Source of the DNA: Acholoe squamosa
Taxonomy: Eukaryota; Annelida; Polychaeta; Phyllodocida; Polynoidae
NCBI GenBank assembly: GCA_949317995.1
Contig: OX439044.1
Span: forward strand, 26,112,733-26,176,732
Direction: 5' to 3'
Length of the DNA: 64,000 nucleotides
Made by a program: the position numbers and the translations under genes. This document shows, one piece after another, positions 54,160 to 64,000 of the stretch. How positions within the stretch are numbered: the stretch's first letter is position 1; every line of letters starts with the position of its first letter. A model generated the notes under the pieces. That model was given only the letters and a program-made list of their open reading frames with translations, was not told the DNA's origin and searched no databases.

Positions 54160-54876
54160 TTATTCGCTCGGCCTCTTTCTTTGTTTGAGATTCTTGATGG
54201 TGGAACTAGCTTCTTGTTCCTCCAGATCAACTTCCTGTCTAAGTTTCTCGTTTTCCCACTCGGCTTTAGCGAGTTCAAGTTTCCTTTGGATGACATGTGC
54301 CTGTCGTTCAAGGTCGCGATTGATTTTTTCTTTCAATTTGGTTTCTTCTTTGAGTTTCTTCATGTCCTTCATCATACGTTCTTTGTCGGTCTCATACTGG
54401 TGACATTGTTTCTCCAGATTCCTAAGCCTCAGAACTTTTTGTTTGGAGTCTTCTAACTTTGGTAACCCCTGGTATAGGCGAACTCTATTCATGGCGTCGA
54501 AGCTCAACTTGGCCTGCTCGCGCAAGTATTCTGCTGCTGACTCAGTAACTCTCTTCGAACCTCCTATGTCGAATACCGAGACGTCTACATCGTCTAAGGA
54601 TCGACGAGGACTCGCTGTTTTAGTTTCTGCTCGAGCTGAGGCTGCTCGTTGAGCATCTAGAGTCATCATCATAATGGGTGTCGGTGTTTCGGCGGAATCG
54701 GTACTTAATCTGTTTGTATGATTTGCGACTGGAGTGGGCATTTCCTTTGACATGAGATCTCGAACTACCCTCTCCACCTTGGGTCCAGTTATGGAGGTAT
54801 ACCCCATCATTTGGGTTCGGTTTAAATCATTAGCATGAGCAGTTTCATTCGCTGCGGATCCTGAGATGTTCGACAT
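54160..54876 (-). CDS. N-terminal Gag-region frame, coiled coil
   Basis: 238 codons starting MSNISGSAANETAH. The C-terminal half is a long charged coiled coil (KLKEETKLKEKINRDLERQ). The next frame starts 8 bp downstream in another phase, so this may be the matrix-like part of Gag separated by a frameshift, or a separate small protein. No enzyme motif. Confidence 0.55.
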   Translation of the reverse strand: MSNISGSAANETAHANDLNRTQMMGYTSITGPKVERVVRDLMSKEMPTPVANHTNRLSTDSAETPTPIMMMTLDAQRAASARAETKTASPRRSLDDVDVSVFDIGGSKRVTESAAEYLREQAKLSFDAMNRVRLYQGLPKLEDSKQKVLRLRNLEKQCHQYETDKERMMKDMKKLKEETKLKEKINRDLERQAHVIQRKLELAKAEWENEKLRQEVDLEEQEASSTIKNLKQRKRPSE

Positions 54877-54939
54877 TTCATCTCGAGATCCATCGTGCTC
54901 GTGTTCGGCCTCCAGGGCCGCGCACTAACACCAAGGACT

Positions 54940-54952
54940 GGTCACGGCACCA
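54940..54952 (-). promoter_or_regulatory. Primer-binding site
   Basis: On the minus strand TGGTGCCGTGACC lies one base after the 5' LTR end (ATTACA). TGG pairs with the tRNA CCA end. Confidence 0.85.
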
Positions 54953-54953
54953 G

Positions 54954-55302
54954 TGTAATGGTCTGAATCAACGTTTCGAAGTGAAGACCAGACAAGGGAT
55001 CTCGGTTTAGTGCAACTGGCACGTATTTATTACGGTATATGTTTTACATCTACCTCGAAGTATACTGCTTAGCTGTAGTGTAAGCTCAGGTAAAAGTGGT
55101 CCAACTCCGTTGGCAGCTAGAGCCAGACTAACGCCTTCCCCAGCCCCAGGTAGGAGCTGGGGCGAGGCGAACAGTGCTGCCACCACCCCGCAGAGACCAG
55201 GGGTCGAGGAGACCTCTAGTGACTACCGGTGATGGGCGGACCGCTCGAAACGCCCTCTCGAGGGAGACGCTCACACTATATCATGATCTACAAGCCCCTA
55301 CA
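54954..55302 (-). repeat. 5' LTR (minus-strand orientation)
   Basis: 349 bp, TGTAGGGG...ATTACA on the minus strand, flanked outside by the CAAA duplication. Confidence 0.95.
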
Positions 55303-55306
55303 CAAA

Positions 55307-55995
55307 TAATAACTCGCTCTGATTAACACAGAGTATAATAATATTTCTGTAGATGCAGCTATATAGTTTCCCCTTCTGTTATACACACTGCACAAGATAT
55401 AGGCTTTACAAAATGTAAAGGTCGCATTTCTGTGTAAAGATTGTGCTCAGGATTTACATACTATTTACCTGGCCTTTACATTGAATGATATTTACACACA
55501 TTTAATTTGTTTGTAAATCTCAAGTAAAAGTGATGTAAATATGTGTAATTGTCACCAAAGTTTGCATTGCATTTTCCATCGGTTTACACCCTTAGTAATG
55601 ATGATGTGATGGTAGTGTAAATATGTGTAATTGTCACCAAAATATGTATTACTTTACTATGGAATTACACTCTTTGTAAAGCTGATTTAAAGGTGATGTA
55701 AATACATGCACTGACATTTGCATTCCTTTACCTTGCTAATGCTGGTGTAAAGGTAATGAGAATATGTGTAATTCTCGCCAGAGTTTGCAATGAATTTACC
55801 GTTTGCTCACACTCTTCAAAATTCTGCTGTAAAAGTGATATAAATATGTGTAATTTTCAATAGAATTTGCATTGCTTTCACCAATGGGGTACACCCTACC
55901 AAATGCTAGTGTAAAAATATTGTAAATATGTGTAATCCTCAACAGAATGCACAATGTATTTACAGTGTTTTTAATCTGTTCATGATCTTCATGCA
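55307..55995. repeat. Right half of the duplicated segment and tandem TGTAAATATGTGTAAT repeats
   Basis: It resumes the segment interrupted at 48548 and matches 56667-57105 up to about 55740. From 55440 onward it consists of diverged 80-90 bp units with GTGATGTAAATATGTGTAAT cores; the last two or three units have no match in the other copy. Confidence 0.9.
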
Positions 55996-56352
55996 AAAAT
56001 ACAGTGTCATTACCAAATTTTGAGCAATTGGTTTATTCCTATTACATCAAGCTCTTGCAGATCGAGGGGGGGGGGGTTTGCTGCTGCTTAAGTTTCATTA
56101 TTTTCCCTAGTGTTTCCCCCATCTTCTCCCAGTCACTCCCTCTTTTCTCTTGGCTGCCCATCACTTTCTCCTGGTCTCTGCTCACCTCCCCCAGCCTCCC
56201 TCACCTTCTCCCGGCACTCTATTACCACCTCCCGGCCTCCTACCACCTCCCTGTGCCTAAGTCTTTTCAAATACTACATCTACCATTATACAACACTTTA
56301 TGAATTATATGGTCAGCCTAAATAGGCTAGGATTTTATACTATAGAAAGTGG
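55996..56352. other. Spacer between duplicated segments
   Basis: A G run at 56067-56075 and a C/T-rich stretch with CTCCCGGCCTCC-like words; no gene. Confidence 0.5.
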
Positions 56353-57105
56353 AATTTTGCGCTGATTTTTCACACACAGCACAAGTCTCTTAAGGTCAAA
56401 TTGGGGACATTTTGTTGACACACTTAAACAGTCATAACCCTTCTTTGAAAAGCCTCAGCATGTTAATCATTCTGAATTTAGTATGTGTGGCCACTAAAGT
56501 GATAGGGCTAATTGTGTTTTTTTCTTCCCTTTTCTGAGTAAAGGCTAGATAATCATTACATAAATGTTGAGATACTTAAAGTGAAAATGAATAGCCAGGT
56601 CAATGTAGAGGTGCAGTAAACATAGTCACGTCATGTACTTAACTACAATCTAGTACAGAATGTAACAGATAATAACTCGCTCTGATTAACACAGAGTATA
56701 ATAATATTTCTGTAGATGAAGCTATATAGTTTCCCCTTCTGTTATACACACTGCACAAGATATGGGCTTTACAAAATGTAAAGGTTGCATTTCTGTGTAA
56801 AGATTGTGCTCAGGATTTACATACTATTTACCTGGTCTTTACATTGAACGATATTTACATACATTTTATTTGTTTGTAAATCTCAAGTAAAAGTGATGTA
56901 AATATGCGTAATTGTCACCAAAGTTTGCATTGCATTTTCTATCGGTTTACACCCTTAGTAATGATGATGTGATGGTAGTGTAAATATGTGGAATTGTCAC
57001 CAAAATATGTATTACTTTACTATGGAATTACACTCTTTGTAAAGCTGATTTAAAGGTGATGTAAATACATGCACTGACATTTGCATTGCTTTACCTTGCT
57101 TATGC
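56353..57105. repeat. Duplicated segment, copy without the LTR element
   Basis: Matches 48236-48548 joined to 55307-55740 at high identity. At the junction (about 56666) there is no LTR sequence, so this is the empty-site reference that confirms the insertion boundaries. Confidence 0.95.
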
Positions 57106-57429
57106 TATTTTGGTGTTATGTTGTTGATGATCTTATGGTGCGACGTTTCGTAGTAATACCACTTCATCAGGCAAGATGCTTAATGTTACAAAAATGCTTC
57201 CTGAGGTAATATAAATGATCAACTTTTTAACATTGGTAACCATGGTGATCGAGTTGCTATGATACAATATCAACAATAATTAATTTTATAAATTATCCAA
57301 GGCTGGTTATATGATTGAGTACAGCTTTCTGACACACTAGAGTGGGTTTTGGTGTTGTAGAGCGCCGGTTTTTGAAGTAATGACTGGTAGGCATGTACCT
57401 GGGCGGCGCTAGGGTAGCCTGTGTAGAGC

Positions 57430-57459
57430 CCTTATATAAAAAAAAAATAAAAAAAAAAA

Positions 57460-57555
<96 letters not shown>
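57430..57555. repeat. Poly-A and (TAA)n microsatellite
   Basis: An A-rich stretch (57437-57460) is followed by about 31 TAA units. It may be a retroposon tail; Tyr-rich minus-strand translation is an artefact. Confidence 0.95.
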
Positions 57556-57557
<2 letters not shown>

Positions 57558-57599
57558 ACTGTCCAGTATGGTTCTAGGTGGGTTCCCACAACCTAGCTC

Positions 57600-58500
57600 C
57601 TGACCTGCTGCTTAGAGGGATAATATAAATGTGTAACTTTACCATCTGGTGGATGGATGGTAGAAGATAGCCTCTGGCCACAAGTGGGGTGTAGTCCTAT
57701 GCCTATCTGGCATAGTCTAACCCAACAGAATGCAGAGCTATAGCAGGTAGCAGGAGAGCTAGACTGGGGATGTTACTGCAGTAGTGATTCTCAGGATTCT
57801 GATTTCAAGAGGTGCCCACCAGGGTATAAGTACCCTACCCCTGGCTTGGCCCTCCAGCCTGACTGGAGCCAGTGGCATCTGCCACTCCCTTTGTCTATTA
57901 GTGCTGAGTCTTTCATGTCCATGGGGGTACATAGGACACCCCCATGAGCCTCCCAGTGCCCCCATTGTCCGGCTCGGTACGGCATCTTTCGATGCCCGTA
58001 ACTCGGTCGTTTATGCATCTCGAGCTTTCAAATTGTGCATGCGCAGAGGTGAATATGTCAAGTTTCCACTCCCTGCTTTCTGGGCGCGTAACTTGTGCTT
58101 GTTTGTCTGTGGCACATTCGGAGCTCAAAACAGTCTTGGTTGCATAACTTTCTTAATAATGCAAGTAGAGCCTTCATCTTAGGTTCATTTTGATCGTCTT
58201 GTATGGGCAATTACATATTTGCTTTCATATTTGGGCTAGGTGGCCGTGGGGCGGCTCTAGAGCCGCCAGAATTTCATAACGCCGTCCCTTATGTTACCCA
58301 TTGTCCATTCTTTGGTGCTCAGACACCCGTGACGGCGGTCTGCGGTGCTCAGCCACCCGTGATGGTCGGTTGCAGTCACTTTTAAACATTATATACATCA
58401 TTGTTTGTGCTCAGTGGACCATTAGGTCGGTTGCAATGTCCTTAGATAATTATATATACTATTGTTTAGTGGTCATGGGACCATAAGGTCGGTCCTTTGG
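57600..58500. other. Non-coding sequence, no gene recognised
   Basis: Small open frames only, without similarity I recognise. Short similar words recur around 58330-58480 (CTCAGCCACCCGTGA-, GGTCGGTTGCA-like). Confidence 0.4.
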
Positions 58501-58511
58501 TCTTATAACTT

Positions 58512-58620
58512 ACCGTAATCTCCCGCGTATAAGGCGCGTCTTATACGTGAATCAGATCATGTGCGGGTCTTATACGCGGGAGGGTAATTGCCTTGAGTTA
58601 GGGGTGCGCCTTATATGCGG
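58512..58620. mobile_element. MITE-like block with CCGCGTATAAG inverted motifs
   Basis: TCTCCCGCGTATAAGGCG appears at 58521 and its near complement (TTATACGCGGGAG) at 58569; a third diverged part (GCGCCTTATATGCGGGG) is at 58606. The pattern is that of widespread small inverted-repeat elements; family not determined. Confidence 0.55.
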
Positions 58621-60283
58621 GGTACCTCCAACTTCCAATCCAGAATGATGTACACAGACTCATGTATTTTCTTTAACCAAAGAAAAGGTGTAGTCTATAC
58701 CATGGTGCTCTGTATACCCTTAAACTGCTGAATGAAGCGTAGCATTCTGCTCATCATAAAAGTGTTTGGCAATATGTGTTAACCCCACTCACTGAGAGCT
58801 TTGTTAATTATATTATTGACCTTTTAGTCATAAATCCCTATACATTCATATACAAAATCATCTTTGTGATTCCTAGAATTACGTATATTCACATAGCTGG
58901 TGTTTAGTGGACCGTGGACGCTCATGTGGACATGTATGTATTAATTTCTTATATATTCCTTGATTAATACAATAATATGTTAAGATTATTTGCATAATAA
59001 AATGGTATGTCATACAACACCCCCCCCCCCCAACTTGTGATTTTTTTTGGGTCCTAGACCCTCATCCCAGACCTATTCTCTGACCTATCCAATGAGTTTT
59101 GGTCTCTTTTTTTCACATATAAAAAATGATGGTTATGCTTGATATTATATCGTAAAATCAGCTATAAAGATAAGAAAATACCTTTAAAATGTTAATATGA
59201 TTTAATATCAGCCCTGAGGGAAATTGAAGCTGAAAGAATCTATTGGGACCATTTACATTGATTCCTATCACTTTTTTTTTTTCAAAACCTCACCTAAAAG
59301 TGGACACCCCTACTTGGAGCCAAAGATTTGACTTATGGTATCAAACAGTAGTCATACTCACTGTTCGGGGGTATTGGTCCTGTAGGGCTATCTTGTCCCT
59401 GTCTTCTCCCTCACTAGGATCAATACAAAAATAAGACAGCAAAAAAAAAAAAAAAGAATCGACTCATAGGTGAGGTTTTACAGTACTAGTACAAATAAAT
59501 ATAACAGGTAAACCAAAGAAAAATCTCTTAAGGAGTTCATTTGTCCTCATTCTAGAGCCCTTCAGGTGATGTGTTAGTATGATTGCCCCTCACCATCCTC
59601 ACCCCCCCCCCTCCTACCTTTATGGTTGGGGGTACAGGCCAATATATCTGATAGTTGCCCCCCCCCAACTTAAAAATGCGTCCACTACCCTGGATAAAGT
59701 GTGCCTAAATGCCTCGAATCATAGTGAGAATGCACCATGTCAAGTCTCAAATTTCAAACTTTTCTTGGGGGCCAAGGTACACCCCCAAACATTTAGATAT
59801 CAGTAGCTTGAAACAAATATCCAATTTTATATGATCTTCAATATAAATGCACCAGAATGCATTTCTTTCTGGTAGTGGTAGAGATCTATTCAAAGTATTT
59901 GGTTAGTAAAGGGGAGGACATCCACCCATCCCTCAATAATCCTTAACATAAAAACGTTGTTTTTTTTTACTTTAGGTTGTACAGCCAGTGACTTGATATT
60001 TCCAATGAGAATATATCAAAATGCATCATTTCAAGTTTAAACCTACAAAATCTTCTTGGGGTTTTACGGTAAACAGGCCTTTTTCAAACCCCTGAACTAG
60101 GGTACAGCTCATTTCCTGTTGGCCATTTTTCTGAAAATTTTGGATCCACCCTGGCTACAGGCCATCTAGCATTGGCTCCAGGATTTTCAGATATGCCAAG
60201 ATATGCCCAGCTTTGGTAGGGCTACGAGAGTGGCTAGATCTACCCATGATATATGCTGGGTAAGACACATAGATTCAAGATTC
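58621..60283. other. Non-coding sequence with homopolymer tracts
   Basis: C runs (59021, 59605, 59659) and A/T runs (59269, 59439, 59959). No coding region recognised. Confidence 0.4.
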
Positions 60284-60330
60284 AAGATTCAAGATGGCTT
60301 TATTGACTAATGTACAGGTACACTTATGTC
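60284..60330 (-). mobile_element. LINE/SINE 3' tail fragment
   Basis: Three ATTCAAG-like units followed by ATGGCTTTATTG; read on the minus strand this is AATAAAGCCAT and a heptamer tail, the usual 3' end of a CR1/L2-like retroposon. The extent inward (to about 60430) is uncertain. Confidence 0.5.
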
Positions 60331-60726
60331 AGCACCAGGTTTTCATTTACAATGTTGTAGACAGATTTTATATATGAGTATATACAGTTCACAGCCCCTG
60401 GCCTTTTAGTTGGTTGGCAGCCATAAGACGCTTTTTGCCTCCAATGGTGAAGGTATATGATGTTGATCCATGTATCAACTTTCCCGCCTTTTTTGGCAAT
60501 GTGGTGCGAATAGTGCAGTTTTGACGGGAGTTATGCGAATAGTGGCTTGTTGGTGCAAATAACCTGGGTAAGGGACTGCTGATGCAACAGGATGAGGCAA
60601 AAGGGTGTATGTTTGGCGAATCTACCTGGCCCTCTGCGAAGACGAATGTTGACGCCGTCGCGGTTCCCAGGGTGCCCGGCCAAACGGTTGTTGGGGGCAG
60701 AGCCCCCGATCAAGGATATATGCCAG

Positions 60727-60761
60727 ATCTCATCTGAATTGAAATTAGATTCAGATGAGAT
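60727..60761. repeat. 13-bp hairpin
   Basis: ATCTCATCTGAAT and its perfect complement are separated by 9 nt. Confidence 0.85.
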
Positions 60762-60943
60762 CATCGCATCTGAAACTTATGGAAACTTAAATGAGGAACA
60801 GAGGCGATGTGAATGTTTGTCTCCAGTGTGACATCATTCTACTTCCGGCCAGGTAGAAATCCCCAGAAGTCATCCAGATGCTTGGATGAAAGCCAATCAC
60901 AGGCTTTTCACTTTTCGAGTTATCAGCAATTTGCATTGCTGCA

Positions 60944-61171
60944 TTATATTTCTGTATGTGTTAGGTATTCACGCTCTTCATAAATGTCATTGAGATCATC
61001 TTTACACATCTTGATAATTCTACACTTGCTAGTATTCTCTTGGTTATCAATGTACTGGTTGTATTTCTGAATATGTGCATCATTTAACCTTCTCTTTATA
61101 TTGTTTTTGAGTGAGGACTTTGACCGAACATAAGGATCGAGCCAGACATTCTTACAACCGATTTTAAACAA
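60944..61171 (-). pseudogene. Possible coding relic next to the second Polinton end
   Basis: A 75-codon Lys/Asn-rich minus-strand frame (KNNIKRRLNDAHIQKYNQYI). It ends 15 bp before the AGTAGT terminus, so it is part of the target DNA. A LINE fragment is possible but I cannot assign it. Confidence 0.25.
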
Positions 61172-61196
61172 GAGGTATTGGATATCAGTAGTATAT

Positions 61197-61248
61197 ATAT
61201 AGGTCTTCTTTGGATATTTTTAAAAAAATATCCAAAGAAGACCTATAT
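61197..61248. repeat. 25-bp-arm palindrome in the second Polinton terminus
   Basis: Arms 61197-61221 and 61224-61248 are perfect complements with two A's between. The outer AGGTCTTCTT is shared with the first element, but the inner half (TGGATATTTTT) is different and still perfectly paired. Confidence 0.95.
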
Positions 61249-61414
61249 TTTTTGAATATCCAGAAAATACCTATTATTTTGGATATTAGGATTATTTTTG
61301 GAAATAGTAATCATATCATAAATTTTAAATACAAAAGAGAGGTCAAGTGGTTCTCATGTCACACGGTTCTTAGCTGAGCTTTCGGTACAGAGGAATGAAC
61401 TAAGTGCACCAAGG

Positions 61415-61520
61415 ATTGAAGGAGGATTGAAGGATTGAAGGAGGATTGAAGGATTGAAGGAGGATTGAAGGAGGATTGAAGGATTGAAGGAGGATTGAAG
61501 GAGGATTGAAGGATTGTGGA
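61415..61520. repeat. AGGATTGAAGG minisatellite
   Basis: About nine units alternating GGATTGAA and GGAGGATTGAA forms. Confidence 0.95.
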
Positions 61521-61619
61521 ACACGTTCAATTCCAGATCAGTGCTCTAAGGAACGGTGAGCGTTACTGAAACAGGAGGACCATTATGTATGGTTGCTTCT
61601 ACCAACTGATGGGAGCAGA

Positions 61620-61725
61620 CACGCTTCAACCAACAGTGGGAGCATCACCCGTTCATGCTTCAACCAACAATGGGAGCATCACCCGTTCATGCTTCAACCA
61701 ACAATGGGAGCATCACCCGTTCTTA
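61620..61725. repeat. Three-copy 34-bp tandem repeat
   Basis: GCTTCAACCAACAATGGGAG followed by CATCACCCGTTCAT repeats three times. A 98-codon frame crosses it (61585-61881), but I see no reason to call it a gene. Confidence 0.9.
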
Positions 61726-61949
61726 GTCGACAAGGTCGGAAGAACAGTCGAGATATTTTACGCACTGAAGCTAGCACCTGGAGCTACAGACAAGGAGGTT
61801 CGTGACATGAGGGCCGGACCTCTCCAATTAACCCCAGACATTGCGTTCCTTATATACTCCACCTCAGCAGTGAAATCATAAATGTGGTGTTACACCTTTA
61901 AGTCTATGAACAAATAGACAATCAGTTTAAGAGGATATAGATTTTTTTC

Positions 61950-62420
61950 ATCAGTTTGAGTGATTTAGGGACAGAGTTTTTTCTCCTCTATTTTTTGATA
62001 TGTTTCATTGATATCAGCAAAGAACATTTGCTGAGTTATTAGAGGAATTTACAGCGGTAGTTTAAATTGAAACGATAGATTTTTATTCAAAACGCGGATT
62101 TTTTGTCCCCCTCTACCGAGAATAATATGAACTATTTCTAGCATGATGTAGGTTATGTGGAACTAAATTATTACATGTATAATGCTCTTTTCTTTATAAT
62201 TTCTTGATCAGTTTGAATGAATTATGTATAGAGCTCTTTCTTTTCATTGTTTGATATATTTTATTGATATCAATAAAGAATATTTGCTCATAGTTTACAA
62301 CTGAGACGTTAGATTTCATCGTATTTAGAACGCAGAACGCATTCTCGGGTTTCCCTCTACCGAGAATAATATGAACTATCTTTGTCCTGTTCTAGGTTAT
62401 GTGGAACTAAATAATTTATG
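61950..62420. repeat. Imperfect two-copy repeat, about 250-bp period
   Basis: TTTTGATATGTTTCATTGATATCA (61994 area) and CTACCGAGAATAATATGAAC (62112) recur in similar form near 62250 and 62358. Confidence 0.8.
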
Positions 62421-62429
62421 TACATAGCT

Positions 62430-64000
62430 TTTCCCATCTTTTTGACACTAATCTGCGTGTCACATGACGAATTTAGGATAAGATCATGTCTCATGTCATT
62501 TTTCTCCATGTCCTTGACACTAGGTTCCATGTCACATGTTGTTAAATTACTATTATCCCATGTCTTTGACACTGATCTGCGTGTCACACGGCGAATTTAG
62601 GATATGATCATGTCTCTATGTCCTTTTTCTCCATGTCCTTGACACTAGGTTCCATGTCACATGTCAAATTACTATTATCCTATGTCTTTGTCACTGATCT
62701 GAGTGTCACACGGAGAATTTAGGATATGATCATGTCTCATGTCATTTTTCTCCATGTCCTTGACACTAGGTTCCATGTCACATGTCAAATTACTATTATC
62801 CCATGTCTTTGTCACTGATCTGAGTGTCACATGGCGAATTTAGGATATGATCATGTCTCATGTCATTTTTCTCCATGTCCTTGACACTAGGTTCCATGTC
62901 ACATGTCAAATTACTATTATCCCATGTCTTTGACACTGATCTGAGTGTCACACGGCGAATTTAGGATATGATCATGTCTCATGTCATTTTTCTCCATGTC
63001 CTTGACACTAGGTTCCATGTCACATGTCAAATTACTATTATCCCATGTCTTTGTCACTGATCTGAGTGTCAGTTAGCGAATTTAGGATATGATCATGTCT
63101 CATGTCATTTTTCTCCATGACCTTGACACTAGGTTCCATGTCACTTGTCAAATTACTATTATCCCATGTCTTTGTCACTGATCTGAGTGTCACATGGCGA
63201 ATTTAGGATATGATCATGTTTTATGTCACTAGGATCCATGTCACATGTCAAATTACTATTATCCCATGTCTTTGACACTGATCTGAGTGTCACATGACGA
63301 ATTTAGGATATGATCATGTCTCATGTCATTTTTCTCCATGACCTTGACACTAGGTTCCATGTCACATGTCAAATTACTATTATCCCATGTCTTTGTCACT
63401 GATCTGAGTGTCACACGGCGAATTTAGGATATGATCATGTCTCATGTCATTTTTCTCCATGTCCTTGACACTAGGTTCCATGTCACATGTCAAATTACTA
63501 TTATCCCATGTCTTTGACACTGATCTGAGTGTCAGTTAGCGAATTTAGGATATGATCATGTCTCATGTCATTTTTCTCCATGACCTTGACACTAGGTTCC
63601 ATGTCACTTGTCAAATTACTATTATCCCATGTCTTTGTCACTGATCTGAGTGTCACATGGCGAATTTAGGATATGATCATGTTTTATGTCACTAGGATCC
63701 ATGTCACATGTCATATTACTGTTATCCCATGTCTTTGACACTGATCTGAGTGTCACATGACGAATTTAGGATATGATCATGTCTCATGTCATTTTTCTCC
63801 ATGACCTTGACACTAGGTTCCATGTCACATGTCAAATTACTATTATCCCATGTCTTTGTCACTGATCTGAGTGTCACATGGAGAATTTAGGATATGATCA
63901 TGTTTTATGTCACTAGGATCCATGTCACATGTCAAATTACTGTTATCCCATGTCTTTGACACTGATCTGAGTGTCACATGACGAATTTAGGATATGATCA
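62430..64000. repeat. Satellite-like array, about 121-bp unit
   Basis: Roughly 12-13 units, each with CATGTCTTTGACACTGATCTG, AATTTAGGATATGATCATGT and CCTTGACACTAGGTTCCATG-type blocks. Measured spacing of the TGTCTTTG word is 122, 121 and 121 bp. Some units carry a shortened internal part (TGTTTTATGTCACTAGGATCC at 63218, 63682, 63901). Runs off the right edge and lies inside the second Polinton if that call is right. Confidence 0.95.

Larger units (their letters stand above)
48553..55302 (-). mobile_element. 6.75-kb LTR retroelement encoding Gag and a zinc-finger protein but no Pol
   Basis: Two LTRs (48553-48910 and 54954-55302) start TGTAGGGG and end ATTACA on the minus strand. A 4-bp TSD (CAAA at 48549-48552 and 55303-55306) flanks it, and the counterpart segment at 56353-57105 shows the empty site. 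PBS (54940-54952) and PPT (48911-48921) place transcription on the minus strand. Between the LTRs I find Gag-like frames and a 784-codon frame, but no DTG protease, YxDD or integrase DDE motif. It must use enzymes supplied in trans if mobile. Confidence 0.9.
61187..64000 (+). mobile_element. Second Polinton, left end only
   Basis: AGTAGTATATATATAGGTCTTC matches the layout of the complete element's terminus (AGTAGTATAATATTAGGTCTTC), including a palindrome at the same offset and later similarity (TATTTTGG..., AGAGAGGTC). The six bases before it, GATATC, are the candidate target duplication. The interior seen so far is non-coding repeats; the rest lies beyond the window. Confidence 0.8.

Noticed and set aside
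57293-57589. Tyr-rich open frame
   Set aside because: It is the (TAA)n microsatellite read on the minus strand.
61585-61881. 98-codon frame after the second Polinton end
   Set aside because: A third of it is a 34-bp tandem repeat; no domain recognised.

Overview
This window looks like a transposon-rich stretch of metazoan nuclear DNA, probably from a marine invertebrate (a mollusc-like genome would fit, but the species cannot be fixed from the sequence). I see no convincing host gene. Almost everything recognisable is mobile-element or virus-derived: Ty3/gypsy and env-bearing LTR retroelements, a Gag-only LTR element, I-like and CR1/Jockey-like LINEs, a pogo/Tigger transposase, MITEs, a fold-back element, several minisatellites and a satellite.

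The centrepiece is one complete Polinton/Maverick (adintovirus-like) element at 9049-40786. It is bounded by a perfect 6-bp target-site duplication (CCTGGA), has AGT...ACT termini and about 115-127 bp imperfect inverted repeats that each carry a perfect 46-bp palindrome. From left to right it holds an unrecognised minus-strand gene, a minus-strand intron-containing signal-peptide/LRRNT/Ser-Thr-rich/transmembrane gene region, plus-strand spliced exons, an OTU-like gene whose downstream part has an LxCxE motif, a 617-residue Ser/Pro-rich zinc-finger protein with two PLDLS (E1A-type CtBP-binding) motifs, and two related RING-like genes with BTB-like helices. After these come a protein-primed DNA polymerase B, a PC4-like ssDNA-binding protein, a Cys-rich zinc protein, a retrovirus-like integrase, an FtsK/A32-like packaging ATPase, two small Polinton-type virion/core candidates and two tandem dUTPases. 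No hexon, penton or adenain protease was found. Replication (POLB), integration (INT), nucleotide hygiene (dUTPases) and genome packaging (ATPase) would form the core; the left half looks like host-interaction genes.

The copy is dead. POLB has frameshifts and a stop, INT has a D-to-N change at its second catalytic position and a LINE inserted with a 12-bp TSD, the ATPase is frameshifted, and the first dUTPase is split near its start by a 4.5-kb fold-back element at a TTAA site. A second, related Polinton terminus begins at 61187 and runs off the window; its palindrome core differs in sequence but is still palindromic.

Left flank (1-9042): 40-bp minisatellite, degraded Ty3/gypsy pol with a MITE in its integrase, about 163-bp tandem repeats carrying RFX/X-box palindromes, a minisatellite, and a pogo/Tigger DDE transposase pseudogene. 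Right flank (40793-61186): a decayed gypsy element with an errantivirus/baculovirus-F-like env, then a 6.75-kb LTR element on the minus strand (4-bp TSD, PBS and PPT visible) that encodes Gag and a 784-residue zinc-finger protein but no protease, RT or integrase. This element sits in one copy of a duplicated segment whose empty counterpart is at 56353-57105. The last 1.6 kb is a ~121-bp satellite lying inside the second Polinton.
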